A stretch of 64,000 nt of DNA from Bradyrhizobium stylosanthis (GCF_001641335.1 NZ_LVEM01000002.1:1-64000), one strand, 5' to 3'; shown: positions 42,622-52,961, numbered from the stretch's first letter. A program made the numbers and translations. Notes: generated by a model from the sequence alone, not told the origin.

Positions 42622-44256
42622 ATGGCGCGCGCGAAGAACGTTCTCTGGATCATGTGCGACCAGCTTCGCTATGATTACCTCGGCTGCACCGGTCATCCCA
42701 CGCTGAAGACCCCGAACATCGACGCCATGGCGAAGCGCGGCGTGCTGTTCACCAAGGCCTACGTCCAATCCCCGATCTGCGGTCCGTCGCGGATGTCGTT
42801 CTATACCGGGCGCTACATGCGCTCGCACGGCTCGCACTGGAACGGCTGGCCGCTGCGCGTCGGCGAGCCCACGCTCGGCGATCATCTCAACAAGATCGGC
42901 GTGCGCAACGTGCTGGTCGGCAAGACCCACATGGCCCCCGATCTCGAAGGCATGAAGGCGCTCGGCATCCCGCCGGAATCTGTCATCGGCGTGCACGTCT
43001 CCGAATGCGGTTTTGAACCTTACGAGCGCGACGACGGCCTCCACCCGACCGGACGGCCACGTCCGAAATACGATGAATATCTGCGCAGCCAAGGTTTTGA
43101 AGCCACCAATCCCTGGGAGCACTGGGCCAATTCAGGCGCGGCGGACGACGGCTCCTTGCAGAACGGCTGGCTGCTGGTGCATGCCGACAAGGCCGCGCGC
43201 GTGCCGGAGGAGCATTCCGAGACGCCCTACATGACGCGGCGCGCGATGGACTTCATCAGCGAGGCCGAGACGGATGGCAAGCCGTGGTGCCTCCATCTGT
43301 CCTACATCAAGCCGCACTGGCCTTATATCGCGCCGGAGCCCTATGCCAGCATGTATTCGACCGATGACATGATCCCGGTGATCCGCTCCGAGCGCGAGCG
43401 GCAGAATCCGCATCCGGTGTTCGGCGCCTACATGGACATGCGCTACTCCCGCAACATGGCGCGCGACGATGCCCGCGAGAAGGTGATCCCGACCTATATG
43501 GGCCTGATCACCCAGATCGACGACCAGATGGGCGTGCTGATGCAGTTCCTGGAGGCGCGCGGCCTCTTGGAAACCACCATGATCGTGTTCACCTCCGATC
43601 ACGGCGATTATCTCGGCGATCACTGGATGGGCGAGAAGGACCTGTTCCACGAGCAGTCGGCCAAGATTCCGCTGATCATCATCGATCCCTCCAGGGAAGC
43701 GGATGCGACGCGCGGCACGCGCAGCGACGCGCTGGTCGAAGGCATCGACCTCGCGCCGACCTTCGTCGATTATTTCGGCGGCAAGGTGCCGGGCCACATC
43801 CTCGAAGGACGCTCGCTGCTGCCTCTGCTGCGCGGACCGACACCCGCGGACTGGCGCAAGGTCGCGTTCTCCGAATACGACTATGCCATGCAGGACGTGC
43901 GGCTGAAGCTGAACCAGCCGATCGAGCGCTGCCGCCTGTTCATGGTGTTCGACGGCCGCTGGAAATACATCCACGCCTCCGGCTTCCGTCCGATGCTGTA
44001 CGATCTCGAAACCGATCCGGACGAGTATCTGGATCGCGGCGACGATCCTGAATGCGCTGGCATCATCGCGCGGTTGCAGGCCGAGCTGTTCGACTGGGCG
44101 CTGCATCCCAACGACCACATCACCACGCCGCGCGAGAAGATCGCGGCCTATGCGGACAATCAGCTGCAGGTGAAGGGCGGGGTCTTGATCGGTATCTGGG
44201 ACGAGAAAGAACTCGCTGCGATCAAGGACGGCATCGCGCAGCGCGCGAAGATGTAA
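42622..44256 (+). CDS. Sulfatase / alkaline-phosphatase-superfamily hydrolase
   Basis: This is a 544-residue enzyme of the type I sulfatase group. Metal ligands are in NVLWIMCDQLRYDYLG and IVFTSDHGDYLGDHWMGEKD. The maturation motif SPICGPSRMSFYTGRY has Cys in the position converted to formylglycine (CxPxR pattern). It could hydrolyse sulfate, phosphonate or phosphate esters. Members labelled phosphonate monoester hydrolase share this layout. There is no signal peptide, so it should be cytoplasmic. GGGAT precedes the ATG. Maturation would need a formylglycine-generating enzyme, which is not in the window. It is inserted between obg and proB together with an opposite-strand Bug gene. Confidence 0.87.
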   Translation: MARAKNVLWIMCDQLRYDYLGCTGHPTLKTPNIDAMAKRGVLFTKAYVQSPICGPSRMSFYTGRYMRSHGSHWNGWPLRVGEPTLGDHLNKIGVRNVLVGKTHMAPDLEGMKALGIPPESVIGVHVSECGFEPYERDDGLHPTGRPRPKYDEYLRSQGFEATNPWEHWANSGAADDGSLQNGWLLVHADKAARVPEEHSETPYMTRRAMDFISEAETDGKPWCLHLSYIKPHWPYIAPEPYASMYSTDDMIPVIRSERERQNPHPVFGAYMDMRYSRNMARDDAREKVIPTYMGLITQIDDQMGVLMQFLEARGLLETTMIVFTSDHGDYLGDHWMGEKDLFHEQSAKIPLIIIDPSREADATRGTRSDALVEGIDLAPTFVDYFGGKVPGHILEGRSLLPLLRGPTPADWRKVAFSEYDYAMQDVRLKLNQPIERCRLFMVFDGRWKYIHASGFRPMLYDLETDPDEYLDRGDDPECAGIIARLQAELFDWALHPNDHITTPREKIAAYADNQLQVKGGVLIGIWDEKELAAIKDGIAQRAKM

Positions 44257-44262
44257 TTGTCG

Positions 44263-44400
44263 ACCCTCATGGTGAGGAGGCGCGAAGCGCCGTCGAGCAG
44301 ACGATGCTTCGCATCGCCGCGAGAACCATGCAGGCCCAACTCTCGCACCTCGGCCTTCATCCTTCGAGACGCTTGCTTCGCAAGCTCCTCAGGATGAGGA
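44263..44400. repeat. Palindromic repeat family E, composite copy 2
   Basis: The left part (44263-44293) has CCTCATGGTGAGGAGG and the stem GGCGCGAAGCGCC. The right part (44358-44399) has CATCCTTCGAGACGC, the stem GCTTGCTTCGCAAGC, and CTCCTCAGGATGAGG. The outer ends are inverted. It shares its right element with 34213-34281. It follows the sulfatase stop. Confidence 0.75.
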
Positions 44401-44433
44401 GAGAGTGTGTGTGGCCCCGAAGCTCTCTCAGCT

Positions 44434-44519
44434 CGTCATGCCCGGGCTTGACCCGGGCATCCACGACTTGCGTCAATCGCGACAATACGTGGATGGCCGG
44501 GTCAAGCCCGGCCATGACG
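44434..44519. repeat. Palindromic repeat family A, copy 1
   Basis: The arms begin CGTCATGCCCGGGCTTG and end CAAGCCCGGCCATGACG, with an inner CCACG/CGTGG stem. The copies at 46839-46923 and 60351-60437 have the same layout. It lies between the convergent sulfatase and Bug genes. Confidence 0.9.
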
Positions 44520-44544
44520 GCGGAGCGTGGAGTTCGAGCAGAGA

Positions 44545-45504
44545 TTAATTCTCGATCTTGTATCCCGTCGCCTTCACGATCGGCTGCCAGAACGCGGTGT
44601 TCGCGGCGAGCTCCTTTGACAGCCCTTCCGCGTCGCTGCCGACCGGGATCAGGCCGATCGCGGTGAGCTTCTCTCTCACCTCGGGCTTGGCGAGCGCGGC
44701 GCTCGCCGCCGCACCGAGCTTGCTCGCGAACTCCGGCGGGCTACCGGCGGGGAGCCACATGCCGTACCAGGCGTCGGCGACGAGATCGATGCCGCTCTCC
44801 TTCAGCGTCGGCACCTCGGGCGCGAAGGGCGAGCGTTCCGCGCTCGAGACCGCGATGATCTTCACGCCCTTGGCGCGGTGCTGCGGCAATGCATCGGCCA
44901 GCGTCGTGATGCCGAACGAGATATGGCCGCCGACGAGGTCGTTGAGGATCGGCGCGCTGCCGCGATAGGGCACGCGCGTCAGGGGGATGCCGAGATCCTT
45001 TTCGAGCTTGGAGCCCATGAAATGCGGAATGGTGCCGTTGCTGGGCACGCCGAACGAGGTCTTGTCCGGATGCGCCTTCAGCCACGCCACGAAGGATTTG
45101 AAATCGGCAGCATCGGTCCCCGGCCCGAGCACGAGGGCGAACTCGAACCGCGCCAGCAGCGACACCGGCATGAAATCCTTCGCCGTGTCGAAGCTCGGGC
45201 TCGCCTCCACCATCGGCAGCAGATACATGGTGGGCCCTGTCGTCACCAGCACCATGCTGCCGTCGGGGCTCGCGCCCTTCACCGCCTTGATGCCGATCAG
45301 GCCGTCGCCGCCGGTGCGGTTCTCGACCACGAGGGTCCGTTGCAGCACCGGGGCCATCTCCTGCGCGATCAGCCGGCACAGCGTGTCGCCGCCGGCTCCC
45401 GCCGCGAACGGGAAGATGATCTTCGTCAGCCCGGCCTGCGCCCCGCCCGCCTGCGTCAGCAGCGGCAGTCCCAGGCATCCGGCCATGAATGTGCGGCGAT
45501 CCAT
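44545..45504 (-). CDS. Bug/TctC-family substrate-binding protein, copy 3
   Basis: This is a 319-residue Bug-family periplasmic protein. The leader [20 protein letters not shown] is short and begins DRRTF, with possible Tat or Sec cleavage near GAQA. Family motifs are [37 protein letters not shown] and [20 protein letters not shown]. The ATG at 45504 has GGAGGGAAA upstream; the GTG/TTG positions further up lack support. There are no partner TctA/TctB genes. It is convergent with the sulfatase and lies in the obg-proB gap. The ligand is unknown, and it is only distantly like the other two Bug proteins here. Confidence 0.87.
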   Translation of the reverse strand: MDRRTFMAGCLGLPLLTQAGGAQAGLTKIIFPFAAGAGGDTLCRLIAQEMAPVLQRTLVVENRTGGDGLIGIKAVKGASPDGSMVLVTTGPTMYLLPMVEASPSFDTAKDFMPVSLLARFEFALVLGPGTDAADFKSFVAWLKAHPDKTSFGVPSNGTIPHFMGSKLEKDLGIPLTRVPYRGSAPILNDLVGGHISFGITTLADALPQHRAKGVKIIAVSSAERSPFAPEVPTLKESGIDLVADAWYGMWLPAGSPPEFASKLGAAASAALAKPEVREKLTAIGLIPVGSDAEGLSKELAANTAFWQPIVKATGYKIEN

Positions 45505-45707
45505 GCGCTTTCCCTCCAGCCCCATTTTGCTTGGCCGCAGTTAGGACCAGAGCAGCGTCCCGGACAAGGCCGACCTTCGCCGTTTACCTTCCTGTTGCCA
45601 TCCCGGCCGCCTTGCGCCGGCCATCGTCCTGCTGCAAAAGCAGGCCTTATCGGCGCCGCGCTCTCGCTCCGCCGTTTCCAACGCAGAGCAGATCGTCCAA
45701 GCGCGCC

Positions 45708-46829
45708 ATGGCCAGCCCCGAACTCAGTCAATTCCGCCGCATCGTCGTCAAGGTTGGCTCCGCGCTGCTGGTCGATTCCGACAGGGGCGAGGTGCGGGCG
45801 TCCTGGCTCGCCGCGCTCGCCGACGACATGGCCAAGCTGCACAAGGAGGGACGCGACGTGCTCGTCGTGTCCTCCGGCTCGATCGCGCTCGGCCGCAGCC
45901 GGCTCAAATTGCCGCGCGGCCCGCTGAAGCTCGAGGAGAGCCAGGCCGCGGCCGCCGTCGGCCAGATCGCGCTGGCGCGGATCTGGTCGGAGGTGCTGGG
46001 AGCGCACGGCATCGACGCCGGCCAGATCCTGGTCACGCTCCAGGACACCGAGGAGCGCCGCCGCTATCTCAACGCCCGCTCCACCATCGGCAAGCTTCTG
46101 GAGTGGCGCGCGATCCCCGTGATCAACGAGAACGACACGGTCGCGACCACCGAGATTCGCTACGGCGACAACGACCGCCTCGCCGCGCGCGTCGCCACCA
46201 TGGCGAGCGCCGACTTGCTGGTGCTGCTGTCCGACATCGACGGGCTCTACGACGCCCCGCCGAAGAACAACCCGAACGCAAAGCTCATTCCCGTCGTCGA
46301 CAGCATCTCCTCGGAGATCGAGGCGGTGGCCGGCGATGCCGAGTCCGAGCTGTCGCGCGGCGGCATGCGCACCAAGGTCGAGGCTGCCAAGATCGCGACA
46401 ACGGGCGGCACCCACATGCTGATCGCCTCCGGCAAGATCGAGCACCCCTTGCAGGCGATCGCCGATGGCGGCCGCTGCACCTGGTTCCTGACGCCGGCCA
46501 ATCCCATCACCTCGCGCAAGCGCTGGATTGCGGGCACGCTGGAGCCGAAGGGCACGCTGACCATCGACGCCGGCGCCGTGACGGCGCTGCGCGCCGGCGC
46601 CAGCCTGCTGCCGGCCGGCGTCATCAAGGTCGAGGGCCAGTTCGCCCGCGGCGATGCCGTGGTCGTGCGCGGTCCCGACACCAGCGAGATCGGCCGCGGC
46701 CTGATCGCCTACGACGCCGAGGACGCCGAACGCATCAAGGGCCGCTCCTCCCCTGATGTGATGGCCATCCTCGGCATCAGCGGCCGGGCCGAGATGATCC
46801 ATCGCGACGATCTGGTGGTGGGCGGGTAG
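45708..46829 (+). CDS. proB: Glutamate 5-kinase
   Basis: This 373-residue enzyme catalyses the first step of proline synthesis, ATP-dependent phosphorylation of glutamate. The amino-acid kinase domain starts [17 protein letters not shown] and includes [30 protein letters not shown] and [13 protein letters not shown] [17 protein letters not shown]-terminal PUA domain follows from about residue 285 ([20 protein letters not shown]). The frame is open to 45489 across the opposite-strand Bug gene. I use the ATG at 45708, which gives the family N-terminus. proA follows after a family A repeat. Feedback by proline is known for the family. Confidence 0.95.
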   Translation: MASPELSQFRRIVVKVGSALLVDSDRGEVRASWLAALADDMAKLHKEGRDVLVVSSGSIALGRSRLKLPRGPLKLEESQAAAAVGQIALARIWSEVLGAHGIDAGQILVTLQDTEERRRYLNARSTIGKLLEWRAIPVINENDTVATTEIRYGDNDRLAARVATMASADLLVLLSDIDGLYDAPPKNNPNAKLIPVVDSISSEIEAVAGDAESELSRGGMRTKVEAAKIATTGGTHMLIASGKIEHPLQAIADGGRCTWFLTPANPITSRKRWIAGTLEPKGTLTIDAGAVTALRAGASLLPAGVIKVEGQFARGDAVVVRGPDTSEIGRGLIAYDAEDAERIKGRSSPDVMAILGISGRAEMIHRDDLVVGG

Positions 46830-46838
46830 GGCTTTTTC

Positions 46839-46923
46839 CGTCACGCCCTGGCTTGTCCCGGGCATCCACGTTCTTGGTGCCGCGCGAAGGTCGTGGATGG
46901 CCGGGACAAGCCCGGCCATGACG
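46839..46923. repeat. Palindromic repeat family A, copy 2
   Basis: It starts CGTCACGCCCTGGCTTGTC and ends CCGGCCATGACG, with the inner stem CATCCACG/CGTGGATG. It lies between proB and proA, which are otherwise an operon. The transcript would carry it as a strong hairpin. Confidence 0.88.
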
Positions 46924-47044
46924 CCGGGGGCTGGGTCAGTGGCCGAGCCCCACCTCACCCGCCGAAGCCCTGCCATACCCTCCCCGCCCTTCGCAAAAGC
47001 GGGATTTCCGTGCTAGGACACCGCCTTAGCAGAAGGTTGACCCC

Positions 47045-48340
47045 ATGGCCGCCCCCCTCAAAGCCGTTGACGGCAATGCCGATCTCCAGGCGCTGATGTC
47101 CGATCTCGGAACCCGTGCCCGCGCCGCCGCGCGCGTGCTGGCGCTGGCGCCGCCGGAGCAGAAGAACCGGGCGCTGGAGGCCATGGCGCGTGCGATCCGT
47201 GCCAACACTGCGGCGATTCTCGCGGCCAACGCCGAGGACGTGGCGGAAGCGCGCGCTAGCGGCAATGCGACCTCGTCCTTCATCGACCGCCTGACGCTGA
47301 CGCCGGCGCGGGTCGAGGGCATGGCCGAGGGCATCGGCATCGTGCGCGGCATCGCCGATCCCGTCGGCATCGTCACCGAGAGCTGGCAGCGGCCGAACGG
47401 CATGACCATCGAGCGCGTGCGCGTGCCGCTCGGCGTCGTCGGCGTGATCTTCGAGAGCCGGCCGAACGTTGCAGCGGATGCCGGCGTGCTGTGCCTGAAG
47501 TCCGGCAATGCCGTGATCCTGCGCGGCGGCTCCGACAGTTTCCGGTCGTGCCGCGCCATCCATGACTGCCTGGTGCAGGGCCTGCGCGAAGCCGGGCTGC
47601 CTGAAGCCGCGATCACGCTGGTGCCGACGCGCGACCGCGCGGCCGTCGGCCTGATGCTGTCGGGCCTGAACGGCGCCATCGACGTGATCGTGCCGCGCGG
47701 GGGAAAAAGCCTCGTCGCACGCGTCGAGCAGGAAGCGCGCGTGCCCGTGTTCGCGCATCTCGAAGGCGTCAACCACGTCTATGTCGATGCCAGCGCCGAT
47801 CTCGCCATGGCGAAGTCGATCGTGCTCAACGCGAAAATGCGCCGCACCGGCGTCTGCGGCGCGGCCGAGACGCTGCTGGTCGATCGCGCGGCTGCCGCGA
47901 ATAACCTCAAGCCGCTGGTCGAGATGCTGCTGGAGGCGGGGTGCGAAGTGCGCGGCGACGAGACCGTGCAAGGGACAGATGCGCGTGTAAAACCTGCCAG
48001 CGCAGAGGATTGGGACACCGAATATCTCGACGCGATCATCGCGGCGAAGGTGGTGGACGGCGTCGACGGCGCGATCGCGCACATCCAGAACCACGGCTCG
48101 CACCACACCGATGCGATCGTGAGCACGGATGAGACCGCTGCGAAAAGATTCCTGAGCGAGGTCGATTCCGCGATCGTGCTGCACAACGCCTCGACGCAGT
48201 TCGCCGATGGCGGCGAGTTCGGGTTCGGCGCCGAGATCGGCATCGCCACCGGCCGCTTCCACGCCCGCGGCCCTGTCGGCGCCGAGCAACTGACGAGCTT
48301 CAAGTATCGCGTTCACGGCACCGGACAGACGCGGCCGTAA
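47045..48340 (+). CDS. proA: Gamma-glutamyl phosphate reductase
   Basis: This is a 431-residue cytoplasmic NADPH-dependent reductase of the aldehyde dehydrogenase superfamily. It makes glutamate semialdehyde in the second step of proline synthesis. The catalytic Cys is in [16 protein letters not shown]. Other signatures are [20 protein letters not shown] and the nucleotide-binding [16 protein letters not shown]. The C-terminus [20 protein letters not shown] is typical. GAAGG precedes the ATG. It follows proB and precedes nadD by about 20 bases, the conserved alphaproteobacterial order. Confidence 0.96.
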   Translation: MAAPLKAVDGNADLQALMSDLGTRARAAARVLALAPPEQKNRALEAMARAIRANTAAILAANAEDVAEARASGNATSSFIDRLTLTPARVEGMAEGIGIVRGIADPVGIVTESWQRPNGMTIERVRVPLGVVGVIFESRPNVAADAGVLCLKSGNAVILRGGSDSFRSCRAIHDCLVQGLREAGLPEAAITLVPTRDRAAVGLMLSGLNGAIDVIVPRGGKSLVARVEQEARVPVFAHLEGVNHVYVDASADLAMAKSIVLNAKMRRTGVCGAAETLLVDRAAAANNLKPLVEMLLEAGCEVRGDETVQGTDARVKPASAEDWDTEYLDAIIAAKVVDGVDGAIAHIQNHGSHHTDAIVSTDETAAKRFLSEVDSAIVLHNASTQFADGGEFGFGAEIGIATGRFHARGPVGAEQLTSFKYRVHGTGQTRP

Positions 48341-48361
48341 GTAACGTTGCAAGGCGGGGCA

Positions 48362-49006
48362 TTGAGCAACAATTTCGTCGTGCCGCGTTTCCCGGCGCAA
48401 GCGGTCCCGCCCCACACGGAGGGCATGCGCATCGGCCTGCTCGGCGGCTCGTTCAATCCGCCGCATCAGGCGCATCGCGCGATCAGCCGGTTCGCCTTGA
48501 CGCGATTGCAACTCGATCGCGTCTGGTGGCTGGTGACGCCGGGCAATCCGCTCAAGGAGAACGGCAATCTTCACGAGCTCGGCGAACGCATGCAGGCGGC
48601 GCGCGAGGTTGCCGACGATCCGCGCATCGAGGTGAGCTGTCTCGAATCCGTCATTCGCACCCGCTATACTATCGACACGATCAACACCTTGCGCCGCCGC
48701 TTCCCGGGCCTGCGCTTTGTCTGGATCATGGGCGCCGATAACCTCGCTCAATTCCATCGTTGGCAGGACTGGCGGCGAATCGCTGCCCAGGTGCCGATGG
48801 CAGTGATCGATCGGCCGCCGCAGAGTTTTCGCGCCCTCGCCTCACCCGCCGCCCAAGCGCTATCTCGTTACCGTCTGCCCGAGAACAAGGCAGCGCTGCT
48901 TGCGGACAGGCGGGCGCCGGCCTGGGTGTTCCTGACCGGATTAAAGCTGAACCTTTCCTCGACGGGCCTGCGGAACCCGGACGGGAGCTGGAAAGGGTCG
49001 GCGTGA
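48362..49006 (+). CDS. nadD: Nicotinate-nucleotide adenylyltransferase
   Basis: This 214-residue enzyme transfers AMP to nicotinate mononucleotide in NAD synthesis. The nucleotidyltransferase motifs are [20 protein letters not shown] (GxFxPxHxxH) and [13 protein letters not shown] (SSTxxR). [19 protein letters not shown] marks the substrate loop. The TTG at 48362 is chosen because AAGG lies seven bases upstream. The ATG at 48425 would remove an N-terminal stretch ([19 protein letters not shown]) and has GGAGGG too close. The frame is open to 48347. It lies 21 bases after proA and before rsfS. Confidence 0.93.
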   Translation: MSNNFVVPRFPAQAVPPHTEGMRIGLLGGSFNPPHQAHRAISRFALTRLQLDRVWWLVTPGNPLKENGNLHELGERMQAAREVADDPRIEVSCLESVIRTRYTIDTINTLRRRFPGLRFVWIMGADNLAQFHRWQDWRRIAAQVPMAVIDRPPQSFRALASPAAQALSRYRLPENKAALLADRRAPAWVFLTGLKLNLSSTGLRNPDGSWKGSA

Positions 49007-49137
49007 GACAGCGTGTGCGGATCTGGGGCTCTCTGGCATATTGAAACCCTTAACCCCACATGATGTAGTGTAACCCGTGAGGGCCGGATTCGGCTCTCGC
49101 GATACAGTGAAAGGAATGGTCCCTGGCCACATCTGTA

Positions 49138-49560
49138 TTGTCCAAGTCTGTTTTACCCAAGGTTGCTAAGCCTACGCGTAAAACATCGACCAAAGCTGCG
49201 GCCTTGCAGGCGCAACCCGACGCCGACAAGACGCTGAGCCTGATCCTCTCCCGCCTCGAGGATATGAAGGCGGAAGAGACGGTCACCATCGACCTTCGCG
49301 GCAAATCGGCATACTCCGACTACATGATCGTCACCACCGGCCGTGTGAACCGGCACGTCGGCGCGATCGCGGAGAACGTGACGAAGAGCCTCAAGGAAAC
49401 CGGCATCAGGAACATCCACGTCGAGGGCTTGCCCAATTGCGACTGGGTGCTGATCGATTCCGGCGACGTGATCGTGCACGTGTTCAGACCCGAGGTCCGT
49501 GAGTTCTACAATCTCGAGAGATTGTACACGCAGGGCCCAGGGGCGGCGAAGGCGATCTAG
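49138..49560 (+). CDS. rsfS: Ribosomal silencing factor RsfS
   Basis: This 140-residue protein binds L14 and blocks joining of 50S and 30S subunits under starvation. The family core is SLILSRLEDMKAEETVTIDL, then SAYSDYMIVTTGRVNRHV, then GLPNCDWVLIDSGDVIVHVF, ending in REFYNLERLY. The start is uncertain. The TTG at 49138 has no ribosome-binding site at normal distance, while AAAGGA about 25 bases upstream is correctly spaced from an in-frame CTG near 49123. The true start may therefore be that CTG, adding LATSV. It follows nadD and precedes rlmH in the conserved order. Confidence 0.93.
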   Translation: MSKSVLPKVAKPTRKTSTKAAALQAQPDADKTLSLILSRLEDMKAEETVTIDLRGKSAYSDYMIVTTGRVNRHVGAIAENVTKSLKETGIRNIHVEGLPNCDWVLIDSGDVIVHVFRPEVREFYNLERLYTQGPGAAKAI

Positions 49561-49656
49561 AGGCTGACGAAGCCGATTTCGAATCGGCTGACGCGCATGC
49601 TAGCGTCGTGCGCGCGCAACCTGCGCGCGGCCTCGAAAACACGACCCTGAAACATC

Positions 49657-50139
49657 ATGCGCGTTGCTGTCATTGCGGTGGGCCGGCTGAAGCAGGGCCC
49701 CGAACGGGAGCTTGCCGACCGCTATTTCGAGCGGTTCGACGAGGCCGGCCGCAAGCTCGGATTCCGCGAGCTCAGCATCCACGAGATTCCCGAAAGCCGG
49801 GCGCGCGACACCGCGACGAGGATGACCGAGGAGGCCGCGGCGATCTCGGCGCATATTCCCGACAAATCGATCCTGGTGGCGATGGACGAGCGCGGGCAGA
49901 ACCTGGAGTCCACCGTATTCGCACGGCATCTCGGGCGCTGGCGCGACGAGGGGGCCGGACATACTATCTTCATGATCGGAGGGGCGGACGGACTTTCGCC
50001 CGAATTGCGCCGTAAGGCCAAGCTCGCGATCGCGTTCGGCTCTGCGACCTGGCCGCATCAAATGGTCCGCGTCATGCTTCTGGAACAGCTTTACCGGGCC
50101 GCCACGATTCTGGCCGGCCATCCCTATCATCGCGCATGA
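49657..50139 (+). CDS. rlmH: 23S rRNA (pseudouridine1915-N3)-methyltransferase RlmH
   Basis: This is a 160-residue SPOUT-family methyltransferase acting on the 50S A-site helix 69. Family motifs are MRVAVIAVGRLKQGPERELA, the AdoMet-binding knot FMIGGADGLSPELRRKAKLA, and the C-terminal WPHQMVRVMLLEQLYRAATI ending AGHPYHRA. The length is canonical (about 155-160). Its stop overlaps the start of the next gene (ATGA), so the two are translationally coupled. Confidence 0.96.
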   Translation: MRVAVIAVGRLKQGPERELADRYFERFDEAGRKLGFRELSIHEIPESRARDTATRMTEEAAAISAHIPDKSILVAMDERGQNLESTVFARHLGRWRDEGAGHTIFMIGGADGLSPELRRKAKLAIAFGSATWPHQMVRVMLLEQLYRAATILAGHPYHRA

Positions 50140-51539
50140 TGCGCGCCACACGAGCACCTTTGCCTCACGCGATGCGAGCGCCCGTCCTCAAACTGCTGGT
50201 TGCGAGCCTCGCAGGCGCAAGCGTCGCGCAAGCTTACGCAAGCCTCGCGCAAGCTCAAACCCCAGCGCCGGCGCCCCAGACCGCGGCCGTCTCGCCCGAT
50301 GCGATCAAGCAGCGCGAGCAGGAGCTGGAAGCGGCGCGCGCCAGGCAGAAGAGCGCGGAGGAAGCCCAGGCCAAGCTGAAGGCGGAAATCACCACGCTCG
50401 GCCAGGACCGCACCCAGCTCAATCAACAGCTGATCGACACCGCCGCCAATGTGCGCGCCGTCGAGACCAAGATCGACGAGGCCGAAGCGCGGCTGAAGGC
50501 GCTGAACGGCCGCGAGCAGCAGATGCGCTCGTCGCTCGATTCGCGCCGCGCCGACATCGTCGAGGTGCTGGCGGCCTTGCAGCGTGCCGGCCGGCGCACG
50601 CCGCCTGCCCTTCTCGTACGCCCCGAGGATGCCCTGCAATCGCTGCGCACGGCGATGCTGCTCGGTGCCGTGGTGCCGGAGCTGCGCGGCCGCGCCGAGA
50701 AGATCGCGGGCGAACTCGGCGAGCTCGTGGCGTTGCGCAAGAACATCGCCAGCGAACGCGACCAGCTTGCCGCGGACCGCGACAAGGTCCGGAGCGACCA
50801 GACCCGACTCACCGCCCTGATCGACGAGCGGCAGCGCCAGCAGTCCGCGCGCGAAAAGGACCTCGACGCCGAGAGCTCGCGCGCCATCGCGCTCTCGCGG
50901 CAGGTCGGCGACCTCCAGGGCCTGATCACCAAGATGGAGCAGGACCTGCAAAGCGCGGCCAAGGCGGCCGAGAAGGCGGCCGAGGCGGCACGGCAGGCCG
51001 AGGCCAAGGAAGCCAAGCTGGCAGCGGCAAATGCAGCCGCCAGCGCCAAGTCCGGCCCCGCTGTTTTCAAGGACCGCTCCCGGACCACCCCGGCGATTGC
51101 CTTCGCCTCGGCCAAGGGGCTCCTGCCTCTTCCGGTTAACGGTAACAAGATCAGGGACTTTGGCGGTTCCGACGGGGTCGGCGGGGTCCAGAAGGGCATT
51201 TCGCTGGCCACCAAGCCCGGCTCCCAGGTCACGACGCCGTGTGACGGCTGGGTGGTCTATTCAGGTCCGTTCCGCAGCTATGGACAACTCTTGATCCTCA
51301 ATGCCGGTGGCGGGTATCATGTCCTGATCGCCGGGATGGAGCGCATTTCGGTCAACATCGGTCAGTTTGTGCTCACGGGGGAGCCAGTCGCGACCATGGG
51401 GTCGACCTCTCAAGTCGCCTCCATTCTCGCCACGAACGCGAGTCAACCTGTGCTGTATGTCGAGTTCCGCAAAGACGGCACTCCAATCGATCCAGGCCCA
51501 TGGTGGGCCGCAAATGAAGGCGAGAAGGTTCGCGGATGA
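50136..51539 (+). CDS. Murein hydrolase activator, EnvC-like
   Basis: This is a 467-residue exported protein. A signal segment (VLKLLVASLAGASVAQAYAS) precedes two long coiled coils rich in Gln, Glu and Ala (about residues 55-130 and 190-300). A C-terminal LytM/M23 domain follows (about 330-460). The zinc ligands of active M23 enzymes are lost: the usual HxGxD region reads VQKGISLATK and the later HxH position reads LYVEFRKDG. It should therefore activate amidases rather than cut peptidoglycan, as EnvC does during division. Its start overlaps rlmH by four bases and its stop overlaps ctpA by four bases. Confidence 0.9.
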   Translation: MMRATRAPLPHAMRAPVLKLLVASLAGASVAQAYASLAQAQTPAPAPQTAAVSPDAIKQREQELEAARARQKSAEEAQAKLKAEITTLGQDRTQLNQQLIDTAANVRAVETKIDEAEARLKALNGREQQMRSSLDSRRADIVEVLAALQRAGRRTPPALLVRPEDALQSLRTAMLLGAVVPELRGRAEKIAGELGELVALRKNIASERDQLAADRDKVRSDQTRLTALIDERQRQQSAREKDLDAESSRAIALSRQVGDLQGLITKMEQDLQSAAKAAEKAAEAARQAEAKEAKLAAANAAASAKSGPAVFKDRSRTTPAIAFASAKGLLPLPVNGNKIRDFGGSDGVGGVQKGISLATKPGSQVTTPCDGWVVYSGPFRSYGQLLILNAGGGYHVLIAGMERISVNIGQFVLTGEPVATMGSTSQVASILATNASQPVLYVEFRKDGTPIDPGPWWAANEGEKVRG

Positions 51540-52891
51540 TGCGCAAGACTTCAGTTATCCTCCTCAGCGCGGCCACCGGTGCTGCGCTGACGCTGTTCCT
51601 GACCCAGCCGCGCGCGGTCTTCATGGGCTCCAGCGCGCGCGCCGCCACCGCGGACACCTATCGCCAGCTCAATCTGTTCGGCGACGTCTTCGAGCGCGTG
51701 CGCTCCGACTATGTCGAGAAGCCCGACGACACCAAGCTGATCGAATCCGCCATCAGCGGCATGCTCACCGGCCTCGATCCGCATTCGAGCTACATGGACG
51801 CCAAGAGCTTCCGCGACATGCAGGTGCAGACCCGCGGTGAGTTCGGCGGCCTCGGCATCGAGGTCACGATGGAGGACGGCCTGATCAAGGTGGTCTCGCC
51901 GATCGACGACACGCCCGCTTCGCGCGCCGGCATCATGGCCAACGACATCATCACCAATCTCGACGACGAGGCAGTGCAGGGCCTGACCCTGAACCAGGCG
52001 GTCGAGAAGATGCGCGGCCCGGTCAACACCAAGATCAAGCTCAAGATCATCCGCAAGGGCCAGGACAATCCGCTCGACGTCACGCTGGTGCGCGACAACA
52101 TCCGCGTCCGCTCGGTGCGCGCGCGCGTCGAAGCCGACGACATCGCCTATATCCGCATCACCACCTTCAACGAGCAGACCACCGAAGGCCTGAAGCGCGA
52201 GGTCGCCAACCTCTCGAATCAGATCGGCGACAAGCTCAAGGGCTACATCATCGACCTGCGCAACAACCCGGGCGGCCTGCTCGAGGAAGCGGTCACCGTC
52301 TCCGACTCGTTCCTGGAGAAGGGCGAGATCGTCTCGACCCGCGGCCGCAATGCCGAGGAGACCCAGCGCCGCACCGCGCATGCGGGCGACCTCACCAAGG
52401 GCAAGCCGGTCATCGTGCTGGTCAACGGCGGTTCGGCCTCGGCGTCGGAAATCGTCGCCGGCGCGCTGCAGGACCACAAGCGCGCGACCATCGTCGGCAC
52501 GCGCTCGTTCGGCAAGGGCTCGGTGCAGACCATCATCCCGCTGGGCAGCGGCAACGGCGCGCTGCGCCTGACCACCGCGCGCTACTACACGCCGTCGGGC
52601 AAGTCGATCCAGGCCAAGGGCATCGTGCCCGACATCGAAGTGCTGCAGGACGTGCCGGACGAGCTGAAGTCGCGCACCGACACCAAGGGCGAAGCTTCGC
52701 TGCGCGGCCATCTCAAGAACGACGGCGACGAGAAGACCGGCTCGCAGTCCTACGTCCCGCCGGACGCCAAGGACGACAAGGCGCTCAAGCTCGCCGACGA
52801 TCTGCTCCACGGCATCAAGAACAGCGCCTCCGCCGCGCCCACCCCGGGCACCGACAAGGCCGCGACCGACAAGCCCAAGGCAGCGAACTAA
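51536..52891 (+). CDS. ctpA: Carboxy-terminal processing protease CtpA (S41 family)
   Basis: This is a 451-residue periplasmic serine protease. The signal anchor (VILLSAATGAALTLFLTQP) is followed by a helical region with LLTGLDPHSSYMD-type MLTGLDPHSSYMDAKSF. A PDZ domain (about 85-165) comes next, and then the S41 core. The catalytic Ser is in GGSASASEIVAGAL, and the Lys/Gln dyad is in GTRSFGKGSVQTIIPL. YIIDLRNNPGGLL is the usual strand. A Lys/Asp-rich C-terminal tail (about 390-451) is low complexity. It processes cell-envelope proteins. It overlaps the EnvC-like gene by four bases and is followed by a strong terminator. Confidence 0.95.
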   Translation: MMRKTSVILLSAATGAALTLFLTQPRAVFMGSSARAATADTYRQLNLFGDVFERVRSDYVEKPDDTKLIESAISGMLTGLDPHSSYMDAKSFRDMQVQTRGEFGGLGIEVTMEDGLIKVVSPIDDTPASRAGIMANDIITNLDDEAVQGLTLNQAVEKMRGPVNTKIKLKIIRKGQDNPLDVTLVRDNIRVRSVRARVEADDIAYIRITTFNEQTTEGLKREVANLSNQIGDKLKGYIIDLRNNPGGLLEEAVTVSDSFLEKGEIVSTRGRNAEETQRRTAHAGDLTKGKPVIVLVNGGSASASEIVAGALQDHKRATIVGTRSFGKGSVQTIIPLGSGNGALRLTTARYYTPSGKSIQAKGIVPDIEVLQDVPDELKSRTDTKGEASLRGHLKNDGDEKTGSQSYVPPDAKDDKALKLADDLLHGIKNSASAAPTPGTDKAATDKPKAAN

Positions 52892-52930
52892 GGTCGGCGA
52901 ACTAAAGTCGGCGCCACGCGCGATCTTCCG

Positions 52931-52961
52931 AAAAGGGCGGCTCCTCGAGCCGCCCTTTTTG
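52931..52961 (+). terminator. Intrinsic terminator after ctpA
   Basis: The arms AAAAGGGCGGCT and AGCCGCCCTTTT are perfect around a CCTCG loop, with a run of five T at the 3' end. It can act on both strands because the left arm begins with AAAA. Confidence 0.93.
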
